64,000 nt of DNA from Nitratifractor salsuginis DSM 16511 (GCF_000186245.1 NC_014935.1:1116001-1180000), one strand, 5' to 3'. Counted from the stretch's first letter, positions 33,370 through 44,501 are shown. Notes: generated by a model not told the origin, from the sequence alone. Made by a program: numbers and translations.

Positions 33370-34701
33370 TCAGCTCCGGGTATTTCCCAGGCCGAAGAAG
33401 TTCTTGATCTTTTGACAGAGGCTGACCGATTTGGTCTCGATCTGGCAGACATCGTCCGAGGAACCCTCCAGCTCCTCCTGACGGCGCTCGGGCTGTTGCT
33501 TGCCTTCGATGATGAAGCGCAGGGCATTGAGGCGGATGAAGCCCTCGGCGTCTTTCTGGTTGTAGACATCGTCCTCTTCAAACGTGGAGTGGGCGGGTGA
33601 GTAGAGAGACTTGGGCGACTGGCGGCCTACGACAGTGACGTTACCTTTATAAAGCTTGAGGCGTACCTCCCCTTCGACGAAACGCTGGGTGCGGTCGATG
33701 GCGGCCTGGAGCATCTCCCGCTCAGGCGACCACCAGTAGCCGTTGTAGATCAGCGTGGCGTAGCGGGGCATCAGCTCATCTTTCATATGAGCCTCTTCCC
33801 GGTCGAGGGTGATCGACTCCATCGCCCGGTGAGCCTTGAGCATAATGGTCCCGCCGGGGGTTTCATAGCATCCTCTGGCCTTCATCCCCACGTAGCGGTT
33901 CTCCACGATATCGATCCGGCCGATCCCGTGCTTTTTACCGTAGGTGTTGAGAGTCTCCAGGATCGTCGCCGGAGACATCTCTTCACCGTTGATGGAGACG
34001 GGATCGCCCTTTTTGTAGCCGATGGTGATGTATTCGGGCTCGTCGGGAGCCTTCTCGGGGGCGGTGGTCCAGAGCCACATATCCTCTTCCGGCTCGGCGG
34101 CGGGATCTTCGAGAATCTGCCCCTCATAGGAGATATGGAGCAGGTTGGCGTCCATACTATAAGGAGACTTCTTCCCCTTCCGGTCGATGGGAATCCCGTG
34201 CTTCTCGGCATAGGCCAGGAGCTTCTCCCGACTGTTGAGATCCCACTCCCGCCAGGGGGCGATGACAGCGATCTCGGGATCGAGGCTCAGATACCCCAGC
34301 TCGAAGCGCACCTGGTCGTTGCCTTTGCCGGTCGCGCCGTGGGCCACGGCATCGGCCCCGGTCTTGTGGGCGATCTCGATCTGTTTTTTGGCAATGAGGG
34401 GCCGGGCGATGGAGGTCCCCAGCAGATACTCCCCTTCGTAGATGGCGTTGGCGCGGAACATCGGAAAGACGAAATCCCGCACAAACTCCTCTCTGAGGTC
34501 TTCGATGAAGATATTCTCGGGCTTGATCCCCAGTTGCAGTGCCTTTTGGCGGGCCGGCTCTACCTCTTCGCCCTGCCCCAGGTCGGCTGTGAAGGTCACC
34601 ACTTCACAGCCGTACTCATCCTGAAGCCACTTGAGGATGATACTGGTATCAAGCCCTCCCGAATAGGCCAGGACCGCTTTTTTGATCTCTTTTTTGGACA
34701 T
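33370..34701 (-). CDS. argG: Argininosuccinate synthase with C-terminal extension
   Basis: A 443-residue ATP-dependent ligase joining citrulline and aspartate in arginine synthesis. The PP-loop AYSGGLDTS is near residue 12. Other family parts are [30 protein letters not shown] and [16 protein letters not shown]. The catalytic core ends near residue 400 ([10 protein letters not shown]). About 40 extra residues follow, with two Cys (DDVCQIE, VSLCQK) and a hydrophobic amphipathic end (IKNFFGLG). The extension is not needed for known activity. Confidence 0.93.
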   Translation of the reverse strand: MSKKEIKKAVLAYSGGLDTSIILKWLQDEYGCEVVTFTADLGQGEEVEPARQKALQLGIKPENIFIEDLREEFVRDFVFPMFRANAIYEGEYLLGTSIARPLIAKKQIEIAHKTGADAVAHGATGKGNDQVRFELGYLSLDPEIAVIAPWREWDLNSREKLLAYAEKHGIPIDRKGKKSPYSMDANLLHISYEGQILEDPAAEPEEDMWLWTTAPEKAPDEPEYITIGYKKGDPVSINGEEMSPATILETLNTYGKKHGIGRIDIVENRYVGMKARGCYETPGGTIMLKAHRAMESITLDREEAHMKDELMPRYATLIYNGYWWSPEREMLQAAIDRTQRFVEGEVRLKLYKGNVTVVGRQSPKSLYSPAHSTFEEDDVYNQKDAEGFIRLNALRFIIEGKQQPERRQEELEGSSDDVCQIETKSVSLCQKIKNFFGLGNTRS

Positions 34702-34789
34702 CCCTTATCCTTATAGGCCCGCCGAAAAGCGGACACTGAAAATTTGGGAGATTTTATCACAACTCTTTTTATAGAAACGTTGCGAATGC

Positions 34790-34795
34790 TATAAT
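34790..34795 (+). promoter_or_regulatory. -10 box upstream of pdxJ
   Basis: TATAAT stands 33 bases before the pdxJ ATG and follows an AT-rich stretch. There is no clear -35 hexamer. Confidence 0.5.
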
Positions 34796-34828
34796 CTTCT
34801 CAATGACATTGAGTGAGGGAGTAGAACA

Positions 34829-35629
34829 ATGAAACTGGGAGTCAATATCGACCATATCGCCGTGCTGCGGGAAGCCCGCCGCATCAACGACCCCGATCCT
34901 CTGCAGGCTATTGGGATCTGTGCCCGGGCCGGGGCCGATCAGATCACGATCCATCTGAGAGAAGACCGGCGCCACATCCATGACGAAGACGCCGCGGCGA
35001 TCATCCGCCACTCCCCCCTGCCGGTGAATCTGGAGTGCGCCCAGGCTCCCGACATTATCGACTTCGTCTGCCGACACCGCCCCCTGCGGGCGACCCTGGT
35101 GCCGGAAAAACGTGAAGAGGTCACCACCGAAGGGGGCCTCGACGTCACCGGAGACACCACGGGGCTCAAAGGGGTCATCGAACACCTCCACGAAGCCGAA
35201 GTGGAAGTCTCCCTCTTTATCGACCCCCACCCTGACGCCGTGCTGGCCGCCAAGGAGCTGGAAGCCGACTGGATCGAGTTTCACACCGGACGCTACGCCA
35301 ACCTCTGGGCGATGCTTTACGGCAATCTCTCCCGTACCCACCACACCATCCCGGAGCTCCAACTCCCCCGGCACGAACTCAAACGGCATCTCGATGAAGA
35401 GCTCAACGTCTTGAAGGATCTCGCCCAACACGCCCAAGGCATCCATCTCCGCGTCGCCGCCGGCCACGGGCTCAATTATCAAAATGTCGCCCCCATCGCC
35501 GCCATTAAAGAGATCGAAGAGCTCAATATCGGCCAAAGCATCATCGCCCGCTCAGTCTTTACCGGATTGGAAAACGCGGTGAGGGAGATGAAAGAACTAA
35601 TTAGTAACGGAGTAATGAGTAATGAGTAA
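34829..35629 (+). CDS. pdxJ: Pyridoxine 5'-phosphate synthase
   Basis: A 266-residue TIM-barrel enzyme that condenses 1-deoxyxylulose-5-phosphate with the PdxA product to give pyridoxine phosphate. Hallmarks are GVNIDHIAVLREARR, TIHLREDRRHIHDED, LVPEKREEVTTEGGLD and AAGHGLNYQNV. The core should end near REMKELI. The last eight residues (SNGVMSNE) and the stop are encoded by the heptamer array at 35603-35630, a short repeat-derived tail. It works with PdxA, encoded 200 bases downstream. Confidence 0.95.
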   Translation: MKLGVNIDHIAVLREARRINDPDPLQAIGICARAGADQITIHLREDRRHIHDEDAAAIIRHSPLPVNLECAQAPDIIDFVCRHRPLRATLVPEKREEVTTEGGLDVTGDTTGLKGVIEHLHEAEVEVSLFIDPHPDAVLAAKELEADWIEFHTGRYANLWAMLYGNLSRTHHTIPELQLPRHELKRHLDEELNVLKDLAQHAQGIHLRVAAGHGLNYQNVAPIAAIKEIEELNIGQSIIARSVFTGLENAVREMKELISNGVMSNE

Positions 35630-35630
35630 C
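35603..35630. repeat. Heptamer array AGTAATG in the pdxJ 3' end
   Basis: AGTAACGG, AGTAATG, AGTAATG, AGTAAC. It is the reverse complement of the CATTACT unit. The pdxJ stop (35627-35629) lies in it. The palindrome ACTAATTAGT (35596-35605) overlaps its left end. Confidence 0.9.
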
Positions 35631-35705
35631 CGAAAGCTGCTGTTAAATCGTGTTCTCATTGTAGAAGATTGGGGACTGGGTAAAGAAAGGCAGAAAATAG
35701 TGGAT

Positions 35706-35743
35706 CGGTTGCTCGGTTGCTCGGTTACTCGGTTACTCGGTTA
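35706..35743. repeat. Octamer array CGGTTGCT/CGGTTACT x4.8
   Basis: Two CGGTTGCT units, two CGGTTACT units and CGGTTA. The period is eight here, unlike most other arrays. The unit also occurs in the mixed array at 30243. Confidence 0.95.
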
Positions 35744-35748
35744 TAAAG

Positions 35749-35765
35749 GCGTTGTGAAACAACGC
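35749..35765. repeat. Perfect hairpin beside arrays
   Basis: GCGTTGT, loop GAA, ACAACGC: a 7-bp stem between two arrays. Its sequence resembles the hairpin at 15714 (GCGTTGC/GCAACGC). Confidence 0.8.
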
Positions 35766-35774
35766 AAACCAAAG

Positions 35775-35807
35775 TTCCTCATTCCTCATTCCTCATTCCT
35801 CACTCCT
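35775..35807. repeat. Heptamer array, unit TTCCTCA x4.7
   Basis: Four TTCCTCA units followed by a partial CTCCT. It lies 20 bases before the pdxA start. Confidence 0.95.
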
Positions 35808-35810
35808 TTT

Positions 35811-35830
35811 CATAAGGCACCCGCCTTATG
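35811..35830 (+). promoter_or_regulatory. Hairpin over the pdxA start codon
   Basis: CATAAGGC, loop ACCC, GCCTTATG: a perfect 8-bp stem. The ATG of pdxA (35828-35830) is the end of the 3' arm and the only nearby Shine-Dalgarno-like AAGG (35814-35817) is in the 5' arm. Folding would hide both and could limit translation. Confidence 0.6.
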
Positions 35831-36766
35831 AAAAAGGTCGCAATATCCATCGGTGATCTCAACGGGATAGGCATCGAGTTGGCGCTGCGCTGCCATTCTC
35901 AGGTACGCAAGCTCGCAGAGCCCCTCTATCTCATCGATCGGGAGATGCTTGAGCAGGCGGCCGAGCTGCTGGGGCTGGAGATCCCCGAAGATTTCGTGCT
36001 GGAATCCCCCGGTGCAGAGCCATTCACCATCCGTCCGGGTGTCGTCGATGCGGCGGCGGGAAGTTACAGCTTCGCCTCTTTCAAAGCCGCCGTGGAGCTC
36101 TGCACCGAAGGGCACGCCGACGCGGTCTGCACCCTGCCCATCCACAAAAAAGCCTGGGAATTGGCGGGGATCCCCTACAAGGGGCACACCGATGCCCTGC
36201 GGGATTTTTTCGGCCGGGAAGCGATTATGATGCTCGGCTGCCCCCAGATGTATGTGGGACTCTACACCGAACATATCCCTCTCAAGGAGGTCCCCGAAGC
36301 GATGAATGAGGAGAGGCTCACCCGCTTTCTCCTCGACTTTCAACGAGAAACCGGCGCCGAAGAGATCGCCGTGCTCGGCCTCAACCCCCACGCCGGGGAT
36401 CATGGCGTCCTGGGCGACGAAGAGCGTATCATCGAAGCCGCCATCGACAACGCCAACCGCATCATCCAAAATCCAAAATCCAAAATCCAAAATCGGCCCT
36501 TTGAAGGGCCATTGGTTCCCGACACCGCCTTCACCCCCGCTATGCGCCGCCGTTTTCACTATTTCGTGGCGATGTACCACGATCAGGGCCTGATCCCCCT
36601 CAAAGCCCTGCACTTCGACGAGAGTATCAACGTCTCCCTCAATCTGCCCATCCTGCGTACCAGCGTCGACCACGGCACAGCCTTCGACATCGCCTACAAG
36701 AGAGCAGAACTCAACACCAAAAGCTACCTCAATGCCGTCCGATATATCATCGATAGAACGTCATAA
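35828..36766 (+). CDS. pdxA: 4-hydroxythreonine-4-phosphate dehydrogenase
   Basis: A 312-residue metal-dependent NAD oxidoreductase of pyridoxal phosphate synthesis, acting just before PdxJ. Family motifs are SIGDLNGIGIE, YKGHTDALRD with a metal His, GLNPHAGDHG, MYHDQGLIPLK and DHGTAFDIAYK. Residues 213-222 (IQNPKSKIQN) are encoded by an in-frame ATCCAAA array, and the following RPFEGP by a hairpin. The family normally moves straight from the helix to the GP-x-x-PDT-x-F segment here, so about ten residues look inserted. The downstream conserved motifs are intact, so the enzyme is probably active. Confidence 0.93.
   Translation: MKKVAISIGDLNGIGIELALRCHSQVRKLAEPLYLIDREMLEQAAELLGLEIPEDFVLESPGAEPFTIRPGVVDAAAGSYSFASFKAAVELCTEGHADAVCTLPIHKKAWELAGIPYKGHTDALRDFFGREAIMMLGCPQMYVGLYTEHIPLKEVPEAMNEERLTRFLLDFQRETGAEEIAVLGLNPHAGDHGVLGDEERIIEAAIDNANRIIQNPKSKIQNRPFEGPLVPDTAFTPAMRRRFHYFVAMYHDQGLIPLKALHFDESINVSLNLPILRTSVDHGTAFDIAYKRAELNTKSYLNAVRYIIDRTS
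36464..36494. repeat. Heptamer array ATCCAAA x4.4 inside pdxA
   Basis: Four perfect ATCCAAA units and ATC within the coding sequence (codons 213-222). Three units make 21 bases, so the protein repeats with a 7-residue period in frame. Confidence 0.95.
36495..36510. repeat. Perfect hairpin beside the pdxA array
   Basis: GGCCCTT, loop TG, AAGGGCC. It touches the end of the ATCCAAA array. Its 3' arm encodes the conserved Gly-Pro of PdxA, so the 5' arm looks like a copied complement. Confidence 0.8.
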
Positions 36767-36769
36767 TCT

Positions 36770-36797
36770 CAACACTCAACGCTCAACGCTCAGCTCT
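36770..36797. repeat. Heptamer array, unit CAACACT/CAACGCT x4
   Basis: CAACACT, CAACGCT, CAACGCT, CAGCTCT. It starts four bases after the pdxA stop and contains the stop codon of the convergent coiled-coil gene. The closing units match the array at 27070. Confidence 0.95.
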
Positions 36798-37317
36798 CAT
36801 AACGCCTCAGCCGCGACTTGATCGCTTCGTGTTTGGTGCGCAGCTCCGAGAGCTGTTCCACCCAGAATTCGTTGCGCTTGCGGACATTTTCGATCTCTTC
36901 GTTGGCCTTGGCCAGGTTCTCCCGGGTGTTTTCCAGGGTCACTTCCAACTCTTTGCGTTTCCCCTCCAGATCGGCGATCTTCTCCCGCTGGGCTTCGATG
37001 CGCTCTCTGGCAAGGGCCAATTGCTCCTCCACCTTCGCCTTTTCGGCTTTGTAGCGCTCTTCGATGTCCTGGTATTGCTGGATCTCCTGGCGTTGGGAAG
37101 CGTTGAGGATCTGGACTTCTCTGAGGCTCTCTTCGAGCATGGCGATCTTCTCTTCCCGCTCTTTGAGACGCTCTTTGAGGTCTTCGATCTTTTCATATTG
37201 GCTCTTGTAGCGGACCGAAAAGATCACCACCACCAGGATAAAGGCGAGCACCACCGAGGCGACAATCGCCCCGAAGACCATCGCGTCGATGTTGAACTGG
37301 GCAAAGATTTTTTCCAT
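36790..37317 (-). CDS. Membrane-anchored coiled-coil protein
   Basis: A 175-residue protein with one N-terminal membrane helix (residues about 12-33, VFGAIVASVVLAFILVVVIF) and a long charged coiled coil to the end. It is not recognised as a named family. ATG 37317 is six bases after AAGGA; a GTG one codon earlier is also possible. It follows lolA directly. The last two residues and the stop are supplied by a heptamer array, so the true ancestral C-terminus may have been altered. A scaffold role at the membrane is only a guess. Confidence 0.7.
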   Translation of the reverse strand: MEKIFAQFNIDAMVFGAIVASVVLAFILVVVIFSVRYKSQYEKIEDLKERLKEREEKIAMLEESLREVQILNASQRQEIQQYQDIEERYKAEKAKVEEQLALARERIEAQREKIADLEGKRKELEVTLENTRENLAKANEEIENVRKRNEFWVEQLSELRTKHEAIKSRLRRYES

Positions 37318-37320
37318 CAC

Positions 37321-37851
37321 CTATCCTTCGATCACGTCATAGCTTTTGGGGTAGGTGCAGCGAAAACGTCCGGCCGGCATAGGCTTGGCGTATGTGTGGA
37401 CATTGTAGAGATGGATGTTGACCACATTGTCCATATCGTCACGGTAGGCGATCTGTTCGATATACCCCTTGGGATCTACGGCGATGGTGTATGTTCGTCC
37501 CTGATAGGCTGCGGTGTAGAGTCGCCCTTTATAGTGCTTCGCCCGCTTCAGCGCCGCCGCCAGGTCGAAACCCCGGTTCATCCGGTAGGTACTCACCTGC
37601 TCCAGGTCGTGATCGACCACCAATACCCTCTTGCCGTCACTGCAAACCTCTTTTTTGCTCGGTTTGAGGTAACTCCACTTGAAGCGGGATTTGTTATCCA
37701 TCACCAATCTTCCCTCATAGCGGATCACTTTTTTCTTCGGGTTGGTGACCTTCTGAACGAACTTTGCCTCCATCGCAGCGGGCAGCGTGATCCCCTGGGC
37801 ATTCAATGTGAATAAAAGTGCAATTAATATTAAAGAATATTTCAAAAACAT
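37321..37851 (-). CDS. lolA: LolA-like outer-membrane lipoprotein carrier
   Basis: A 176-residue periplasmic chaperone that ferries lipoproteins from the inner membrane to the outer membrane. The signal peptide is MFLKYSLILIALLFTLNAQG. The mature part has AKFVQKVTNPKKKVIRYEGR, FKWSYLKPSKKEVCSDGK and a LolA-type half-barrel pattern. AGGAGCCCA lies before ATG 37851. Length is close to the family norm. A LolC/E-type permease gene lies beyond secA, but no LolB is seen in the window, as is usual outside beta- and gammaproteobacteria. Confidence 0.85.
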   Translation of the reverse strand: MFLKYSLILIALLFTLNAQGITLPAAMEAKFVQKVTNPKKKVIRYEGRLVMDNKSRFKWSYLKPSKKEVCSDGKRVLVVDHDLEQVSTYRMNRGFDLAAALKRAKHYKGRLYTAAYQGRTYTIAVDPKGYIEQIAYRDDMDNVVNIHLYNVHTYAKPMPAGRFRCTYPKSYDVIEG

Positions 37852-37968
37852 TGGGCTCCTTTTCTTATCGAAATCATAGCGAATTATCCCGCTCCATCGT
37901 GGAGCCATCATGGATTAACCCATTTTCGATAAAATTACCCGATATTATACGAAGGTAAAAGAAGCACG

Positions 37969-40604
<2,636 letters not shown>

Positions 40605-40605
<1 letters not shown>

Positions 40606-41825
40606 TGGCACTTCCCGCCGACTCCCGCCTGGTCCGGCGGATCGTCCGTCACTATCTTCGCTACGATCCCGAAAACCCCTTTATCTTCGTTTCGGCTCTG
40701 CTGGCCTTTCTGGGCATCGCGGCAGGGGTGATGGTCCTGATGATCGCTATGGGAATCATGACGGGCACGCAAAAAGAGTTCGAGAAAAAGCTCTTCGTCA
40801 TGAATTACCCCCTGACCATCATCAGCTACTCGGGCGGTGTGCGCCGCGCGACCCTCAAAAAGATCCGTCAACGCTTCCCCGAAATGAAAATGAGTCCCTT
40901 TTATACCACCCAGGTGATCGCCCGCAACGGCGAAGCCCTGGAGGGGGGAATCCTCTATGGGGTCGATTTCGCCAAAGAGGCCGCCATCAACCCGATCTTC
41001 GCCAAGACCCTCAAAGAGCACAATATCACCCGGCCGGGGCGTTATGACTTGATCACCGGCGATGATTTGGCGATGGTCCTCGACGCCCGCCCGGGGCAAA
41101 AGATCACCCTCTTCTTCTCCCAATATCAGGCGGCCGGATTGGGAACCCTCCCCCTGCAAAAGCGCTTTGTGCTCCGGGGCACCTTCGATTCGGGGCTCAA
41201 AGCCTACGACAAAGCCCTGATGTATACCACACTGGGAGCCTTTCACAAAATCCTCAAGAAAGCCCCCGACCGCTACGACGGAGTCCATCTCTACACCGAC
41301 GACCCCTTCGGTGCCATCAAAGAGATCAAAGCGCTCCTCCCCGACGACGCCGATGTCGAAGGGTGGTGGCAACAAAACGGCAACTTCTTCTCGGCGATGC
41401 AGATGGAGAAGAAGGCCCTCTTCCTGGTCCTGCTCCTCATCATCCTCGTGGCGGCCCTCAACATCGTCAGCTCTCTGCTGATGACCGTGATGAGCCGCCG
41501 CAAGGAGATCGCGCTGCTGCGGACTCTGGGAACGACCCGCCGGGAGATCCGGCAAATCTTCTTCCGCCTTGGCGTCGCCATCGGCACCGCCGGGATCGTC
41601 GCTGGCACGCTCCTGGGCTTCCTGGGGATCTGGGTCCTCACCCACTTCGACATCATCACCCTTCCCGCCGATGTCTACGGCACCAGCCGCCTGCCGGTGG
41701 ACCTGCTCTGGAGCGATCTGGCGATGATTCTGGCGGGTACCGCCGTCATCGTCCTGCTCGCAGCGCTCTATCCCGCCAAGAAAGCGGCATCGACCGACCC
41801 CCTCAAGGTGCTTCGCAACGAATAA
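40605..41825 (+). CDS. LolC/LolE-type lipoprotein-releasing permease
   Basis: A 406-residue MacB/FtsX-type membrane protein with four membrane helices: one at the N-terminus (FVSALLAFLGIAAGVMVLMI), a periplasmic domain of about 220 residues, then three C-terminal helices including FLVLLLIILVAALNIVSSLL. MSRRKEIALLRTLGTTRREI after the second helix is typical of LolC/E. The Lol complex releases lipoproteins to LolA. The ATPase LolD is not in the window. Start overlaps secA, so coupling is likely. Confidence 0.88.
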
Positions 41826-41834
41826 CTCCGCAGA

Positions 41835-44501
41835 TCAGTAGTTATCGGATTGTTTTTTGGAAGTGTTGTTCTCCGGGGTTGAACTTCCCCGGAACCGAGG
41901 CGGCAGCGGTGCGGCCTGCTCCGGCGGAGGCGTCGTCAGCAATTCCGTATCCTCCTCGGGCTCGGAGAGATGCGCAGGCGCGGTCAGTGTGCGTTTGAGA
42001 AGCTCCAGGGGGTAAAGGAGCGCTTCGCCTACGGGATTGGTGTGGACTTTGGGATGGTCCAGCGTGCCGGTGATCTTCACGCCGGCGGTGAGGCTCTTGT
42101 CCTTGCCGAAAAGAATATAGCCGACGACCGGAATCGTCGAAAGCGCTTTGCCCATCTCCCGCGCGGTCCGAATCGCCAGATCCACATCGAGCCGTTTCGA
42201 GTCAAGCTCCACCACCCCTTTGCCCGCCACGGTAGCCGACTTGCCCACCAGTAGGATACGACCGAGCTTGAGGCGCTTCCCTTTGAGGGTGAAGAGGATC
42301 GTCCCCTGCTTGAGCTCAAACCCCTTGTGGCTGAATCCCGGACTGGAGAAACTCACCAGAGCCGGCACGGCGTTGATCAGTGCGATCAGATCGTTATAAG
42401 CTTTGAACCCGCGCAGAACCCCGCCGTGGATCAGGATCTCACCGGTATATCCCTTTTTATCATTGCCGGTTACGTGAATCGTGTAACGTCCCTCCTGGAT
42501 CCCGTTGAAGTGAATCAGCGCGTGGAGCATCCGATCCCCGATCCCCTCGGCCATGATCTTCAAATCCCCTCCATGCTTTTGGAAGCTGAGGCGATCCGAG
42601 CCGAGCGCGCCGGCAAAGTCGATATTTTCTCCCCGTTTGACCAGGCGATAATTATCCGTCAGCAGGACATAGGGGCCGTAACGGATCAGGCTCTTTTTCC
42701 CCAGGACGACAAGGCGGCCTTTTGCGGCAGCACTCCCCTTGATCTGCTTCATCGCAGCCAAAAGCTTTTCGGCATCGACATTGATTCCCTGCAGTTGGAG
42801 AAGCTGCTCTTTGGAACTGTAATGCAGCTTCCCATCGAGGGCATCGATCTCCACACCCTGGGGCGTGATCACCGCGACAAAGGGCCAACGGGTAAGCACC
42901 CCCCTCTTGGTATAGAAAGGGCTCCCCTTCCACATCAGCGTCCCGCTCACTTTCCACGAGTTCGCTCCGGCCGTTTCGATACGTATCTTACCGCCGTCCA
43001 CCAGGCGCAGGAGCCCCCGGAGATAGGGGTGCCAAAGGGCCAGATCCTTGGCCTCGAATTGCAGCCGCTCCCGGGGATCGATCCGCAGCCCGCTCTTGAA
43101 TGTGGGGAAAGCAAGTTTCACCCCCTTCTCCCCCCAGTGGATCTTGACCGGCAGCCGGACATTGCGCATCTCAAAGATCTTGACGGGAAAGCGGGGACTG
43201 AGACGTTTCACCAGAACCCGCAAATCACCTTCCCGGCTCTTGAGATCGATCCGGCCGTTGAGCACTCCCCGGAAGACCCGTTCGTTGACGGCGAAATCTC
43301 TCAACTCCAGCACTCGGCTGGTAAAAGCCACAACGCCTCCACCGACGCGAAGCGTCTTTTTTCGGTATTCCAGCACTCCGGGACTGAGCCGGGCAATCCC
43401 CCGTATCTTGACAGGCCCCTTGACCAGAGGGGCGTCGATATCGACCTTGGCCACCGCTTTGCCCTGCTTTTGCCCGAGAAGCACACGGATACCGTACGTA
43501 TTGAGGATCTTGAGGATTTGCCAATCGACCCGTCCCGTGTAGCGCAGGCGCAGGAGAAGTTTGAGTTTGGAAGGCTCGAAGAGGCTCAAAAGCGCCGCGC
43601 TGCTTCCATCGACCCTGTGTTTGCCGTAGCGGGGAGCCTGGAGGGTGAAATAAAGCGCGCCCTTTTGCAGGATCACCCGCGCCTTCGGAGCGGTAATGGG
43701 TTTGAGCTGATCGTGGAAGCGGAGGGCCACATCACGCAGCTCCGCCACTCCGTGCAGCGAAGAGAGAACCGGCTTGACGGTGCCGTGTGCCAAATCCAAC
43801 TCCCCCTCTCCGTCGAATGAGACAAGACGGTAGCGGGAAGCGTGAAGCCGCTCAAGAAGCCACTCCCTGGCGACGGGGCTCAGGGGAACCAAACCCTGCA
43901 GATGTTGCAGCGTTTTGGTCGGATCCGAATCGAGATGGAACTGCAGACGCTTCCCTTCCCGTTCCACACGGAAAGAGCCGTCCATATCCGCTACCGCATA
44001 GTATCCCGAGGCGGAAAGCCGGCCGTCCCGATAGTGATAGTGTACTTCTCCCGAGAGGGTCAGACGGTGGGAAGGGATGCGTACCAGGGGCAACTGAATC
44101 TCCATCGAATCTCCCCGGTCGTAGACCATCCCCGCCACTTCATAATCCCCCCCTTTGAGATAGAGGATATTGTCACGATAGAGGATCTGATAGGGTGTGC
44201 CTCCGATCTCCAGGGCACCGATCTCCACGACATAGAAATATTTGAGAAAACGGTGAAGGATATCCAGCCCCTTTTTCAGGCCGTCCTGTGAAGCTGCGGT
44301 ATGCTTTTGGGGGAGGCGGAGACGGGCGATCTTGAGCGTCAGCCTTTTATTCAGTTTGAGATATAATTTTTCCGACTCATACCCGAAGAGGGAGAGATGC
44401 CCGAGATGGATTCCCCGATGGAGAGCCCACCATCCGAACCCCACCAATATCAAGGGCGAGAGGAGTAAGATGCTGCGCCTGATCAACCGCCTGGAAACCA
44501 T
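41835..44501 (-). CDS. AsmA/YhdP-like (DUF3971) envelope protein
   Basis: An 888-residue AsmA-superfamily protein. One N-terminal membrane helix (ILLLSPLILVGFGWWAL) follows an Arg-rich stretch. The rest is a beta-rich periplasmic repeat domain, with the AsmA-like C-terminal region near TARMGKAL-type TAREMGKALSTIPVVGYILF and LTAGVKITGTLDHPKV. The tail is proline-rich and ends in Asn/Tyr. Such proteins are thought to carry phospholipids between membranes, like TamB. The ATG at 44501 overlaps the divergent mltG start by 32 bases; an internal start is possible. Confidence 0.8.
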   Translation of the reverse strand: MVSRRLIRRSILLLSPLILVGFGWWALHRGIHLGHLSLFGYESEKLYLKLNKRLTLKIARLRLPQKHTAASQDGLKKGLDILHRFLKYFYVVEIGALEIGGTPYQILYRDNILYLKGGDYEVAGMVYDRGDSMEIQLPLVRIPSHRLTLSGEVHYHYRDGRLSASGYYAVADMDGSFRVEREGKRLQFHLDSDPTKTLQHLQGLVPLSPVAREWLLERLHASRYRLVSFDGEGELDLAHGTVKPVLSSLHGVAELRDVALRFHDQLKPITAPKARVILQKGALYFTLQAPRYGKHRVDGSSAALLSLFEPSKLKLLLRLRYTGRVDWQILKILNTYGIRVLLGQKQGKAVAKVDIDAPLVKGPVKIRGIARLSPGVLEYRKKTLRVGGGVVAFTSRVLELRDFAVNERVFRGVLNGRIDLKSREGDLRVLVKRLSPRFPVKIFEMRNVRLPVKIHWGEKGVKLAFPTFKSGLRIDPRERLQFEAKDLALWHPYLRGLLRLVDGGKIRIETAGANSWKVSGTLMWKGSPFYTKRGVLTRWPFVAVITPQGVEIDALDGKLHYSSKEQLLQLQGINVDAEKLLAAMKQIKGSAAAKGRLVVLGKKSLIRYGPYVLLTDNYRLVKRGENIDFAGALGSDRLSFQKHGGDLKIMAEGIGDRMLHALIHFNGIQEGRYTIHVTGNDKKGYTGEILIHGGVLRGFKAYNDLIALINAVPALVSFSSPGFSHKGFELKQGTILFTLKGKRLKLGRILLVGKSATVAGKGVVELDSKRLDVDLAIRTAREMGKALSTIPVVGYILFGKDKSLTAGVKITGTLDHPKVHTNPVGEALLYPLELLKRTLTAPAHLSEPEEDTELLTTPPPEQAAPLPPRFRGSSTPENNTSKKQSDNY

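Larger units (their letters stand above)
35630..35827. other. pdxJ-pdxA spacer rich in short repeats
   Basis: About 200 bases with no gene. It contains an octamer array, a hairpin, a heptamer array and a second hairpin over the pdxA start, each listed. The remainder (35631-35705) shows nothing recognisable. Confidence 0.7.

Noticed and set aside
15739-36797. Heptamer arrays as CRISPR arrays
   Set aside because: Units are 7-8 bases with no spacers, no leader and no cas genes.
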